Shown piece by piece: positions 47,737 to 59,930 of a stretch of 64,000 nucleotides of DNA; the first letter of the stretch is position 1, and each line of letters opens with the position of its first letter. The notes under the pieces were generated by a model. It was not told where the DNA came from and did no database searches. It saw nothing but the letters and a program-made list of their open reading frames with translations. A program made the position numbers and the translations under genes. The DNA is from Codonopsis lanceolata (taxonomy: Eukaryota; Streptophyta; Magnoliopsida; Asterales; Campanulaceae): the NCBI GenBank assembly GCA_013146195.2, contig CM028383.1, positions 20,421,642 through 20,485,641 on the forward strand, read 5' to 3'.

Positions 47737-47976
47737 CTCCTTCCGTTTCAAACAAATAGTTCATTATACTATTTTTGGATGTTTCACCCTAAGAGTCAAT
47801 TTTAAAAAATTATGTTTATAATTTCTATAACATTTCATCTTTACCCTCCACTTGTAATGTAAGTATATTTCTTGTGTTTAACTATTTTTATAATTAAGAC
47901 TAACTTTAATGGCATTAATATATCTTTTAATAATTAAACTTTTCAAATAGAGACTCTTTTGGTGGGACGAGGGAAA
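47737..47976. mobile_element. Stowaway-like MITE upstream of the gene
   Basis: Left ctccttccgtttcaaacaaa with TA before it; right end tttggtgggacgagggaaa with TA after it. About 240 bp. It lies some 450 bases upstream of the start codon at 48433, near the likely promoter. Confidence 0.72.
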
Positions 47977-47989
47977 TACGGGAGCATTA

Positions 47990-48432
47990 TACTATATGAG
48001 TTTAAAAAAAAAAATACTATATATATAGATAGTAACGCCGTCATCGTTAAAGTTGACTTGTCCTAAAATATCTCTGTTCTCGCCCACCCCCTCTACCTCT
48101 AACACACGACACGTCCTAGAAATCTCCGTCGTCAGTCAGGCGCGTGAAGCTCACCTAATCAACCAACTTGTCTCTTTCCCCCAATCTCGACTGCTCTTCG
48201 TCGCTCTCGCCGTTTCACCATTTCACCATTTCACCATTTCAATCCCGATCACTTCTCCCGCAAAAACCCTAAGTTTCATATCCATTCAATACCCTAGTTT
48301 CTCTCATCCTTGTCAAAATCCGTTCATCAATCCCTAAATTTAACCGAAAATCAGCTTTTTCGATGCCCCCGAACCCTAATTTTTAGAAAACTAGTCATCG
48401 TTTTTACCGTTTCCGATCAATCTCAGTCAGTC
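47990..48432 (+). promoter_or_regulatory. Presumed promoter and 5' leader of the 48433 gene
   Basis: A ctatatatatagata run at about 48017 is a plausible TATA region. The following 370 bases become CT-rich, as in plant 5' leaders, and contain a short tandem repeat (atttcacc three times near 48219-48240). The transcription start is not determined from sequence. An open frame continues upstream of 48433 in phase, but without ATG; I read it as leader. Confidence 0.45.
48363..48386 (+). other. Upstream ORF (7 codons) in the leader
   Basis: ATG-CCC-CCG-AAC-CCT-AAT-TTT-TAG, 46 bases before the main ATG. It ends before the main start, so scanning ribosomes could reinitiate. Its effect on translation is inference; its context (tttttcgATGc) is not strong. 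Confidence 0.5.
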
Positions 48433-50885
48433 ATGGATCGGAAAGACAATAATTTATCGATTACTGTCTACAAACCTTTGAATTACCGATTTATGAATGG
48501 CACGACGCTGCAACAACCGTCATCAGGAGGGCTCGAGATTCGCCTATTCTACGTTCGAATAGTGCCTTGTGCGGTTCAAACCGTTCCCGACCACCTCACG
48601 CTCCGCCACCTCCGTCGCGAAATAGGCGTCTCCCTCGAAATTAACAACGCTAGGGTTCCGCCATCCGAGACGACTAATGTAACCCTCCGTCGTGATCGCG
48701 TCGATAAGGAATCGTCCGAAGTGACGTACGTCAGCACGGATAATGTTAGGGTTACAGGCGCCGTTGAATTCGAGGTCCTTGAAGACGAGGAGATGATACT
48801 TTGTGGTTCCCTGGAGAGAATGGAATCGAGTTGGAGCAATGGGAGTTTAGGATCAGATAAGAACGGTTCGTCGAGTGGCACGGGTTGGAGTATGGATTGT
48901 TATATTGCTGGTGGTTCTTCGACGTTTTTGCAGCCGAAAATGGGGATTTCATCCCCGTCCATTGAAGTTTATATTGCAGGGTGTTGCTCGAGTGTGCCGG
49001 TAATTTTGACTAAGACTATTCAAATTAGTCCGAGGAGGAGAGCCTCGAGGCATGGAATGCTCGATGCTATACCAGAGGATGAAGAGACTGAGAAGGAGCA
49101 ATTGAGGGAGAATGGATTTGTCCGAAAGATGCCGGTAATGTGCTGTTTTAGTATTTTATGCCTTAATAGTATATCTGGTGTTGTTTTGATTATATATGTG
49201 TATGACCATTGTAATTAACTTGTTTGCATGTTTGTTGTTATTAATTTGCTATTGGAGAAGTCAAAATCGTATTGGGATGGGAACTGTATTGACATAGCTG
49301 ATTGCTGTAAAGAATTTTTTTTACCTAAATCTATTGTTAGAGAAGAATGTTGGATTAGATGCTGTCATCATAGCCGGAAAGGAAGGATGAATGAAGTTGA
49401 TAGACCCTGAACAGGCTGGCATTTAGTGTTTCTGCTTGGCTCCTTCAATTTTAATAGAGCTCGAGCTTGACTTGAGCCAATGAACTTATGTTGGAGCTTG
49501 TTTTGTTAACTTCACTATTAAAGAGTCTAGCCTTGTTTGAGTCTGCGTTAGAGCAATGCTATAAATCATAAAAAATAAATGTAATATGTTTATATTTTGT
49601 AATTATCAACCCAGCTGAGCTTACTATCACGTGAGAGCCTGACTCAACGAGTTGGTCTGAATGGAGCTTTAATCGAGCTGAGCTTGAGCCAGCTCGGTTT
49701 ATTAAACACTAAACAATTCTTGGAGTATTGCCTCGTGCCTTTTCAGTTATTATTGAAAGTCGACGCTTTGTTAGGAAAGTTGGATAGCGAGGCTATAATG
49801 TGCCAATGAGCTTAGTTGGGGAGTCGGTGAGACTGTTGTGGATGCTTCTGTTGACAACAAGAACTGAGATTAGAGTTGGAAGGTACCATTTAAATGGGGA
49901 TGTATGTTCTTACCAACTAAACATATTACAAACATAGGCCTGTCCAGTCTGCCTTAAGTATGAAGCTCTTATATTTGTGACTGGTAAAGGATAAAAACAC
50001 AAAAGAATAAGAGAAGAACCATGCTAGTAGCCAAATTTATTTAACCCTTTGTGAAGTAGAATGGAGAACTTGGAAATAATTATCTAATTAGCTACAGCCG
50101 GGGGGTGGTGGGGGAAGGTATCTGATGAATTGATCTGTTGAAATAGCTGCACAGAACCTACATCCGACATAGCTGGTATGCGATTGGACACGGACCTTCT
50201 CCATGAATAAAGGGATATATCGGACATGGGACATACCTTTATGAATATAAAGGGATAGATCAGATAAGAGTTTTTACCTTTTGGGGGATAAGTATGGATC
50301 GGAGAGAGATCAAAATTTTATTTTATTACATTTTTAGGTACATACATTTGTGTCACCTTAGAAATTTCCCCATCGCACCAAGCAGTGTCTAGAACTCCTT
50401 TACCTATTTGAAACTTATGTTAATATATTTTTCTTCCCTTATTATTACGTTCTTTTTTTAATTTTATTTTTCCCTGAAAAGATAAGTACCAGTAGATAAT
50501 CTTGGCCCAATCACCAACGGGGATGGTAGAGATAGAGTGGGAGGAGGGAGTATTGATGATTCACAAAAGTAGTTTTTCTTGTACTGTCAGTCTCGATTTC
50601 CTTGCCTTGTCTAATATTTTTCAACTGATCGTCTCCTCTTTTCTGTGTTTTCAGATTACGGAAGCAGAAGTTGATGAATATGAGTGTGATGGAAAACTTG
50701 GACACGGCTACTATTCGGATGACATGTATTACGGGGAAGATGGGCAACTTACATGGTTTAATGCTGGTGTAAGAGTTGGTGTAGGCATTGGCCTTGGGAT
50801 GTGTCTTGGTGTTGGAATCGGTGTTGGATTGCTCATGCGCTCATATCAAGCCACTACTCGGAATTTCAGGAGGAGGTTTTTCTGA
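48433..50885 (+). CDS. At1g01500-family protein, two exons, 310 residues
   Basis: Exon 1 is 48433-49134 (234 codons) and exon 2 is 50655-50885 (76 codons plus TGA). The 1520-base intron has GT at 49135 and AG at 50653-50654, phase 0. The match is to the plant family of Arabidopsis At1g01500, sometimes labelled erythronate-4-phosphate dehydrogenase-like in databases; I see no dehydrogenase motif and would treat the function as unknown. Conserved pieces: IRLFYVRIV (~36-44), LRRDRVDK (85-92), YVSTDNVRVTGAVEFEV (~99-115), SPSIEVYIAGC (~174-184), GEDGQLTWFNAGVRVGVGIG (~261-280). Residues ~272-294 are a Gly/Val-rich hydrophobic helix (GLGMCLGVGIGVGLL), then a basic tail TTRNFRRRFF, suggesting a C-terminal membrane anchor. 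Length fits the family. The start is the first in-frame ATG. The frame is intact with clean splice sites, so it is probably expressed. Confidence 0.9.
49135..50654 (+). other. Intron of the At1g01500-family gene
   Basis: Donor gccg|gtaatg, acceptor gttttcag|att with a T-rich tract. About 49440-49720 holds degenerate gagcttgag/cgagctgagcttgagcc repeats in both orientations, similar to elements seen in many plant genomes but not classifiable here. No coding text. Reading through the donor would give a C-terminus of about 28 further residues (stop at 49216-49218) rich in hydrophobic residues; retained-intron forms cannot be excluded. Confidence 0.75.
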
Positions 50886-51819
50886 ATTTGTGCTCTCTAC
50901 TGGAGACCTTCAATTCTGTCTAAACAAGATAGACATCAAATATGTTGCAATGGGGCTGAAGGAGTTAGAGAGGAACCTAGAAAATTCAGAACATTAGGTG
51001 CCGTCCACGTTACCTTAGCTGGAGGCTGAACGTGGATCTTGGTTCAGTTCCTGTACTTGCATCTCATGCTTGTAGCAGACTCATAACATTTTGACTCAAA
51101 AAGGTTACTTAATCTTGGACCTATGAAAACTCGAATCTTGTGAAAATATTGGGATCCGTTTGTGTGGATTTACCAGTAAGAGATATGATATGTCTCTTAC
51201 AAACGTTTTGTAGATAGTTTTGCATAGTTTTGTGGAGGTCTGATAATTAGTGTAGAATATGTAACCATTTGCCTTCTTTCCCTGCACCAGACTTTTTAAC
51301 CCTTTTCTTATTCTTCTGTTTCGTTTTCACTGCTGTAATAAGTCGGTTCTGTGGATAAAATAATACCCGCCGTTATGAGTTATTAAAGGATCAGTGTTTG
51401 ATAGTGTTCAATGCTGTGGACACTGTTTTCATGGCATTTTTCTTAGTGAAATTCTACGTCTTGTCCTGCGGTATTCTATTGTGATTGCTGAAGGCTCCGA
51501 AGATAGAAAGGTTATTCTTGAAATGTATTCTGTTGATGGCTATGAATAGGTTCTAGTTACTGACTACTGTGAACCATTTTGTGAACTCAAAAGAGAAATC
51601 TTTCAATCGGATTCTATTGGATCATTATCTGAAGCGATATCCTTCAGATGCGATTCTTTATTCATAGAGCCCGTGCGGAGTTTACCATTTTATTCTTCTG
51701 TCTTCTGGCTCTTTTTTTGTTATGTTTTGTTTTTTGTTTTGTAGTATGTGCTGGCTGGCTGGAGGGAGCATGGCAGATCTGAGGGATCCGTTTTGGCCAT
51801 TTGTAGGTTGTTCATTTTA
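50886..51819 (+). other. 3' untranslated and downstream region of the gene
   Basis: No further gene. Candidate poly-A signals include ggataaaataatacc near 51354 and aagtaata-type motifs. The transcript end is not determined. A ggctggctgg stretch lies near 51753. Confidence 0.45.
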
Positions 51820-51992
51820 TTCCCTTCGTTTTGGATAAAAAGTCATTTGAAAATCAATTTTTTTATGAAATAACATTTTTAGTAGTCAATTAGTAATAAA
51901 ATGACACTTTTATGTCTTTTTTTTGAAAGTAGACTATTTAAGTGAAATATTTCAAAATGGAATAGTGATTTTTTTGCCCGGAACGGAGGGAG
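51820..51992. mobile_element. Stowaway-like MITE
   Basis: Left ttcccttcgttttggataaa and right gcccggaacggagggag are inverted, with TA on each side. At 173 bp it is shorter than the others. Confidence 0.72.
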
Positions 51993-52033
51993 TATCTATT
52001 AGGTATAGGTATTTTATTTTTGGCAAAAATTTA

Positions 52034-52195
52034 GGTAAGACGGTCTTACGATTATTTTTCGTAAGACGGATCCTCTTTACTCGATCCATCGTGTGTTAGT
52101 GGGTTTAGCTATGAGCGAGTAAGGCTCCGTTTTACGTATTAAGATCCGTAAAACCATGTTACAAATTAATATCCGTAAAATCGTCTTACAGGAAC
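52034..52195. repeat. Short interspersed repeat, family A, second copy
   Basis: Related to 11607-11745. Begins gtaagacggtcttac, includes gtgttagtgggtttagc and ends aaaatcgtcttaca. The ends are partial inverted repeats. Two copies 40 kb apart show it is a family. Confidence 0.55.
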
Positions 52196-52425
52196 TTGTT
52201 CTTCCTTCTTTACGTTTTTGTTTTCTATTTGAAGCAATCTCTAAATGTAATAGGAATCCCACCTACCATCCTGGATATGGTGAGATTGATTCAATTATTG
52301 GGTCTCCTAAGAGTATCCCAATGCTTCTTTTCATATTTCATCTTTTGAGTCGGGTCTCATTACCATATACATTTTTTTTTTCTTATTCTATTTAACAATA
52401 TATCTTTTTATTCAGAATCTTCTTA

Positions 52426-54419
52426 GAGCATGTCCAATGGTGTATTATAGAACTTTGTAGGGAGTATGTGCTATAATGGAATTCTTAGAGGGATTTTTTA
52501 GGGTTCTTATTTGGGCGAAAGGGAGGTTAGGAGCCTCTTTAGCTCCCGAAGATATTGTACCGTTTCTAAAAAAAGCTCGATAAAACTCATTGCTTTAGAC
52601 TCAAAAAAGATGAGAAAAGTTGTCTCTTGCAAAGCTATGTCATAGCTATGATAACCTATTTTTACACAAATCTAATTTTGTATGGGGAGGCTAATTATTC
52701 CCCCCCCCTTTTCTCGATTTTTGGACATTTTCAGTCATTTTTTACTAAAAATAAATTATTTAATTAATTGTAAATAAAGTACAAAATTTCCTCTTTAAAT
52801 AGAAACTTTGTTTACTTCATTTGGGTACCAAAATCATTTTCTAAGAATTTTTCAAGCTTTCCTCCATTTTCCCTCTATTCTTTCTCTTTAATTTCAAAAA
52901 TATTAATTTAACAAATATCAGGTTAAAACTTTGTCAACAAAAATAATTATTAATATAAATAAGATATTAAAGTAATGAAGATAAAGATGACGTGGTATAT
53001 AAAGTTACTAGATTATGTGTCCGTGCCTATGACACGGCGCCAGTATGAGACGATATCAGTATAGGACGGTGTTAGTATTCAAATAAATCAATATAATAAA
53101 GAATATATATTGTGTGTGTGTGTGTGTATGAATATATATAAAACTAGAATATAACTATTTCATCAAATAAATTTAATAGCCCATTTTACATGAAGGAAAA
53201 AAGAAGAAAGAAGGAGTACAAAGTTTAAAAAGAGAACAAAAAAAAAAAAAAACTAAGCCTGAAACGGCTCATCTTCCCCACATGTTTAACCTACTCTCAT
53301 CAACATATCACATTATCACCACTCATTCTCCCTCCTTAAAGAAATAAAAAAAAATGAAAGAAAAAATAATGAGAACAAAGAGGAGTACAAAGTTTAAAAA
53401 CAGAACAAAAAAAAAAAGCTAAGCCAGTAGGTGAAAGAAGAACCAACGCTCATTTCCTCTCTCTCTCTCTCGGCTCTATTGAAAATCCCAAACGTCCCTC
53501 TCTCTATCTCCAACAACAACAACTCTCTCTTTCTTTCTAACTCTCTCTCTCTCTCGACAACCCAAGCTATATGTATCATAAAGATAAAATTTTAATATAC
53601 AACACGTATTCTAATTTAATAATTATGGCCCTATACATTTAAAAATCTTGACTAATATCACAACATTACTTAAATTTATTTAAATTAGTGAGAACTTAGC
53701 TACCAATTTTCGTTTCCTTTTTAGTTTCTCTCTCCTGAAACTAAAGATAAGGGGTGGTTGTCAAAAGTGATTTACTAAATAATGAAAGAGAAGAGTCAAA
53801 TAAATAAATAAATAAGGGATTAGATAGAGAAAGTGACTGTGGCTAAGCGGAGGAGGTGGGAAGAAGATGGTAAAGGACTTGTTATTATCCACTAAGGTAT
53901 TCGTGGCAGTAAAAAAGAAGAAAGAAGGAAAAAAGAAGAAAGAAGGAAGTACAAAGTTTAAAAAGAGAATAAAAAAAAACTAAGCATGAAAATGATGGAA
54001 GAAAGTTGAAATAAAAACCGTTAATAGGAAAAGATTTAGGATTTGGTTAAGATAAAAACAGTTTAGATGAGATTTAGGAAGAAAAACGTGAATAGGAAAC
54101 GGTTAGATTAGGTTGAGATAAAAACAGTTTAGATGAGATTTAATCTTGGTCGATGATTGTCTCTGGTAAAATTAAATCCTGGCCGGTAAATAGCTTTTCC
54201 CAAAGATTTAATCATGACCGTGATTGTCTTTGGTAAAATCAAATTCTGGCCGGTAAATAGCTTTTCTCAACCGCCTGATCTGTTTTATATAATAGATTGA
54301 GTTTGTGCCACCATTGGAAGAATTATTTTGTTTGAGTAGCTAATAGGTAGCTTAAGGGTACTTTTGTCCAAAAAAAAATGGGCAAGCTCCTAATAAGCTC
54401 CTTGCCATTGTTCTTGCTC
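52426..54419. mobile_element. Harbinger-like element hosting a Helitron
   Basis: Left gagcatgtccaatgg and inverted right gagcaagaacaatgg, with TTA on both sides (52423-52425 and 54420-54422). A 3-base TTA duplication fits PIF/Harbinger. The 53008-54296 part is a Helitron inserted inside, leaving an element of about 700 bp. No transposase. The right TTA is shared with the next element. Confidence 0.6.
53008..54296 (-). mobile_element. Helitron, minus strand
   Basis: On the minus strand it begins TCTATTATATAAAACAG (54296) after A and ends in CTAG (53011-53008) before T, with a strong stem CCGTG-tcatagg-CACGG about 10 bases before the end. Length 1289 bp. It contains CT-rich blocks (53455-53560), three copies of a gtacaaagtttaaaaa segment (about 53216, 53386, 53949), and direct repeats ending in ctggccggtaaatagctttt at 54178 and 54247. 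Non-autonomous. Confidence 0.78.
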
Positions 54420-54422
54420 TTA

Positions 54423-55369
54423 GAGCATGATCAACGGAGGATCAAGAGTGAATCAAACCAAATATTAACTTACAACGGAGTATCTAACTAAAATAAAATA
54501 TAATTCTTATTTGATTTGGTTTGATTTGGATCACTATAGGTTACAAATTAAAACCAAATAAAAAAATCAAACCAACCGGCCATGACATAAAACTACCACG
54601 TTTTGGCCTTAAAATGCATTAAACGGCGATGTTTTGGAACAAAAATTCAAAAAAAAAAGATTGTGGCCGACAAGGCCTTCACGCGTCTGGCATTGCACTG
54701 ACAATGGGGTTGGCATGCTTTTTGTGTGTTAGATTCTGGTTGGTCCATACAATTTCGTAATTATCCATTGTTTTTTGGTATTTTCAATATTAAAAAAATG
54801 TTTTTTAAAAAGAAATGTTCACATTTTTATCTATAAATAGATACTAAGTTTGCCTCATTCTATCACCAAACAATTTTTTTTGGGAAATTTGATATTTCTC
54901 TCATTTCTCTCCATCCTTTATCTCTCTAAATTTCACATAATTAACCCTTTTTTAATTTGTAAAATTAACTCAATTGGTACTTAAATATTTTAATTTTTAG
55001 TATTAAAAATTATTAATATTATTGTAGTTATTTCAAATTTAATATTATTATAATTAATAACTTTGAATTATAAAAAATATTATTATAATTATAAATAATT
55101 AATTATTTTAGATTTAATAATTTCTACAATATTATTATTAATTGTTAATAAAAATTGAAAGAATATATTAAATTAATGTAGATAAAGATAATGTTGTATG
55201 TAAAGTTGTTGGAGATAAAGATAGTGAGGTATGAAAAAGTATTGAATTATGTGACACTGTTGTATGAGTTTTTTTGTTTTGAATCAAATGAGTATCAAAT
55301 GAATTATTTTATTAGTTTTTAATGGGTTGTGTTTGATTTGGTGTTTGATTTAAACGATTGTTCATGCTC
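54423..55369. mobile_element. Harbinger-like GAGCATG element
   Basis: Left gagcatgatcaacgg, right cgattgttcatgctc, flanked by TTA (54420-54422 and 55370-55372). Length 947 bp. The right half, inverted, is closely related to 59335-59520. No transposase. Confidence 0.68.
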
Positions 55370-55372
55370 TTA

Positions 55373-56042
55373 CACATCTTCTTAGTTGGATCTCACTACC
55401 AGCTCATTAACTTTACACTTCAATCTTATTTTTCTATTTCTCAAACAAATAAATTTATGTAACTTTATTTAATATATTTCATATTTAAATATTCCATATA
55501 AATAAATTAATTTAAAAATAAAGACATTAATTAATTTATAAATAATAAATTACTCATAAATTAAATAATCTATAATTTAATTAATAAATTATCTATAAAA
55601 CACACATTATACATAACTCATAAAATAACATCGGGAAGAAGGAAAATAAAGAAAAGAAAAGACTTAAAAAAACACTAACAACCAACGGCTAGTTTGTACA
55701 AAAAATTAAAACACCCCCCAACGGTCAAGGAAGCAGAAGTGCAGAACGGCTACATTAAAAAAAATTGAAATTGAAAAGCAGCCTTTGGGACTCACGCCTT
55801 TCGCCCTTCCACGCTCATGTACTGCACGTGTGGTGCACGCACCAACTTTAAGCAAGCGCTGCACCAAACCGTTGCTTCCCCTGCACATTATTCCTCGAAC
55901 CGTTTTCCTTCCTATTATGGAAGCTTCGCACCCCCTCTCTCTTAGCTGGCCACTTTGGAAGATTTTAGAGGAAGACTCACCATTGCAAAATGCTCTCTTC
56001 CTAATTGGAAGTGTGTTTAGGAAGAAAACAATGGTGATGCTC
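55373..56042. mobile_element. Probable right part of another GAGCATG element
   Basis: Ends caatggtgatgctc at 56042 followed by TTA, the inverse of a gagcatcaccattg start. The left end is not clear; the preceding element may have inserted near it. GC-rich part 55780-55990 holds gtgcacgcacc-type text without a convincing frame. Confidence 0.45.
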
Positions 56043-56057
56043 TTATAGTGGGCTTAA

Positions 56058-56420
56058 AGCATGTTTAGTAAATGATCATCTTTGATCCACATTTGATATT
56101 CAATTTATTAAAAATGAATATAAATATTTATTTGATATTCATAAGTTAACCAAACAAAAAATCGACACAGCAGCTTGGTACGAATCATAATAATCTTTCA
56201 TGCCCCACCATTTTTATCTCCAATAACTTTAAATTTTGGAAAAAAATCATTTGGTGTCCAAATGAGTCAAATCAAGTCTCTATTTATAAATAAAAGGTAT
56301 ACTTCTTAAAAAATATAAAATATTTTTTGATTTGCAAAATGGCCAAAATTAAAGAAAAAAAAACTATGGCCCACTTGAGAGAGAGAGAGAGAGAAAGAAA
56401 GAGCAGGCTGACAATGTTGA
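56058..56420. repeat. Decayed copy of the GAGCATG-related family
   Basis: Related to 19515-19920 and, more weakly, to 59340-59560. Shared: ttatttgatattcata, ccccaccatttttatctcc, gtgtccaaatgagtcaa, and a gagagagaga run beside ggcccactt. No terminal repeats found. Confidence 0.45.
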
Positions 56421-56573
56421 AAGTAGGCAAGTTGTCCGGAAATGGCGGAACTTTACCAAGAGATCGAACACAACAAATCGAAAGAGATCCCCAACAAATT
56501 ATTCTACGATCCACCGTTATTTAGGTAAATACCCATCAAAATCTCCATAGATCCTTCATTAAACTCATTTTTA

Positions 56574-56857
56574 GGGCTTGTTTGGTAATCGGGCAGGGAT
56601 AAACAGTATTATTAATCCTAATACTATTAGTGCTCTCACTATTTATACTTATTTGTATATTGGGGTAGTTTTGAGATAAAAAATATTAATCCCAATTTTG
56701 TTTAGTGAGGGCACTAATAATGCCACATTCTCCCTTGATATTAATAATGAGAGGATAATCTTGTGCTATTAGTCCCGACTACCTATTGTATACCAAATAT
56801 CATACAACTTGACTTATTATTCATATTTAATCTTAATTCTGACTACCAAACGACACC
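56574..56857. mobile_element. Tourist/Harbinger-like MITE
   Basis: Left gggcttgtttggtaatc and inverted right ggtgtcgtttggtagtc, flanked by TTA at 56571-56573 and 56858-56860. Length 284 bp. Confidence 0.72.
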
Positions 56858-57211
56858 TTAGTGATCCTATAAAAGTGAAAACTCAACAACTCATTTGGAC
56901 CGCTCACCAATGATTACTAGTAGACCTTTCTTGATCGACGTAGTATAGGATTGTAGTTAACTCTGTGAAAGTTGAGCTCATAATTCACCAATTAGACTGA
57001 ATAGATTAGATATTTAGTCAATTCGAATAGTTGTATTGTCGGTCTGCTTCGATCCAATAACCCGATTGATCTAGTATTAGTTGATCAATCTTCGAATCAT
57101 TTTAGCTTGTAAGTCACTAATCAGGCTCTGAATGCCTGCCAAATATGTAGCGAATATGGTATATTTGAATATGATTTGAAAAGTTTATATCTTTAGTATG
57201 ATTCGATCCAA

Positions 57212-59184
57212 TCTATAACTATTACTAAAACAGAAGTCACTGCTACCACGTGTCATCTTCGGAATGGTAAAAGTTTTTTTCTTTTTTCAAAATCGATTAG
57301 TTTAAGATAAAAATTCTAAATCTAATTAGATAATATAAAATTTCTAAAACTAATTTGATAAGATAAAACAAATTTAGTATATAGTTTTACGTGCAAATTT
57401 ATGATAGAGATTTAAGATTTTATTTTTATTTTTTTTCAAATATCGATTAATTAAACTAGATTTTATCATATGTAATTTATACAAATTTAATTTCACTGAA
57501 ACTCTTCAATTTTCATCACTTTTCATTTTCATAATGTTTAATTTATACAAATTATCCACGGGATAATTATATGTTATTTGTTCTACTAATTTATATTTAT
57601 TAATTATTAATTACTAATCTATTAATTATCTATTGACTATTATTAAAACAGAAACCCTGCCACATGGTGGCTTTCTGTTGATCGTTTAAAGTTTTAAAAG
57701 AATTTTGTGTGTTTCCACGTGTCACCTTCTTGTGAAGTTGTAAATTATTATTTTTTTTTGCTGCAAAAAATTAAAACCGGATAGATTTTAAAACTAGAGC
57801 CTCATTTATATATGGTAAAAGTTTTTTAAAAAATTTTCTACTGCCAAAATTTGTTAGTACGTGATAGATTTTATCACATTTGATTTAGGCGTATTTCACT
57901 CGATTAAGACACCAATTTTTCACGGTAAAAGTGTTTTTTAGCAGATAGATTTTACCCGTGTTCATATATTTTAATATTTCAATTACCTATTAATACGATC
58001 AATTTTGAATACCTTATTTTTAATTATTTTTTTCAAATTATTCTTATTAAAAATGTAAATTATTCATTAAAAGTTTGAAAAAAATCATCTTATTATAAAC
58101 AAATTTTACAAAAAAAAAATACATATTAAAACCGTGCATATGATACTATATGTAACTGTTGCCTCCTTTATACATGGTAAAAGATTTTTTTAACCATTTT
58201 TTGCTGCCAAAATCGATTAATACCGGATATATTTTATAACATATGATTTAAACGCGTTTCACTTGATTAGGACTCCTAATTTTTATGGTAAATTTTTTTG
58301 TGGATAGATTTTATCAATTCTCATAGATTTTAATATTTACATTGCATGACTATATGATCAATTTTGAATATTTACCTTATTTTTATTTTTTCCAAATTAT
58401 TCTAATTAAAAAATTATTTATTTATTACAAGTTTAGAAAATCATCTTATTATAAACAACTTTTGAAAAAAATATTAAAATCATGCATATGGTACTAAATA
58501 TATCTATATTTTTTTCCTACCAAAAATTAAAATCATATAGATTTTAAAACCAATGTCTCCTTTATACATGGTAAAAAAAATTGTATCATTTTTTGTTGTC
58601 AAAATCAGTTAATATCATATAGATTTTATCACATTTGATTTAACTTGTTTCACTTGATTAGTACTCCAATTTTTCATGGTAAAAGTTTTTTTTTGCGGAT
58701 AGATTTTATCACATTTGATTTAGACGTGTTTCAATTTATTAAAAATTCTCAATTCTAACGATAAAAGTTTATTTTTTATTTACCATTTATTTACTTAAAA
58801 AATTGTTTTATATCGGATAGATTTTATCACATTTGATTTAGACAAGTTTAATTTGATTAGGACTCCTCAATTCTCATGGTAGAAGTTTTTTAATTTTTGC
58901 TATTTTACTAAAACTCGGTTAATTTAAAATAGATTTTATTCAATTTGATTAAACGTATTCCACCAACACTACAAACAACTACTACGAAATAGTTTGCAAA
59001 TTCTATCTACAAAATTCACATGAATTTTCGGTTTGATGATTCAGTGTGATCTCACTTTTTTTTATTAATTATGTGGACATCTTGATATTGTTGGTTCATT
59101 CAAATAATTTGTAAATTCTATTTACAAAATTAAGTTTCAGAAACAACGTTAAGTCAACCATGCATCACGCAGGTAATAACCTAG
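57212..59184 (+). mobile_element. Helitron with internal tandem array and second 5' end
   Basis: Starts TCTATAACTATTACTAAAACA after A and ends CTAG (59181-59184) before T, with gcatcacgcag near the end as a weak stem. A second Helitron-type start TCTATTGACTATTATTAAAA lies at 57629, so a shorter element may be nested, or the 5' end was captured twice. Inside are about six degenerate units containing gatagattttatcacatttg (57871, 58225, 58617, 58698, 58817, 58920). No Rep/helicase. Confidence 0.7.
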
Positions 59185-59331
59185 TAACCTAATATTAGTT
59201 AACCCATGTGACCATGTCCAAATTAGTTACTAATTCAAATGCCCGTCTAAATTTATGATCTGATCCGAAAATTTTAAAAAATAAATATAAATATAAAAAG
59301 AAAAAAATGTGTATTTTGCAATGCTCATCTT

Positions 59332-59930
59332 AGAGCATGGTTAACAGCCAAATCAAATACACTCAAATCAAATACGAAATCAAACACAACCCATTAAAAA
59401 CCAATAAAATAATCTAGTTGATATTCATTTGATTCAAAATAAAAAAAACTTCCAACAGTGACACAAAATCCAATACTTTTACATATCCCACCATATTTAT
59501 CTCCATTACTTTAATTTTTTTTCAGAAAATAGCTAAAATTTTGAAAAAATCACAGAAATTTTTTCTAATATTTAAATTAAACAAACCAAATTTCTATTTA
59601 TAGATAGAAATGCGTAATTTAATTCAAGAAAAAAAAAATTTTGACCTAAAATTGGCCAAGAAAGACGATAGTGGAAAAGTTATTCAATGCTGCATGTAGA
59701 AAGGGCAATGATAGAGGCATTAGTCACATGTTGGCCGGTTTTGATGTTTTTTGAAATTTTTGGCGCCGTTTTGAATCCAAAAGGCTTGAAACACGGTTGT
59801 TTTTAATATATTGTGTGGTTTGATTTGATTTTGATTTGTATCATAAATTAATACAAATCAAAACAAATCAAATAAAAATTAGATTAGATTTTTTTAGATA
59901 CATCATTAAAAACCAAGATTAACGTTTCAT
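59332..59930. mobile_element. GAGCATG Harbinger-like element, inverse copy
   Basis: Left cttagagcatggttaacagc. The next ~180 bases match the inverse of 55372-55190: aaatcaaacacaacccatta, then ttgatattcatttgattcaaa. The right end (near 59925, aaaaaccaagattaacg) is decayed and lacks the mirrored gctc. Confidence 0.55.

Noticed and set aside
48310..48432. Upstream extension of the At1g01500-family ORF
   Set aside because: In frame but starts without ATG and has no similarity to the family N-terminus; read as 5' leader.
55785..56048. 87-codon frame
   Set aside because: Sits in a GAGCATG transposon part, overlaps a frame on the other strand, and has no recognisable family.
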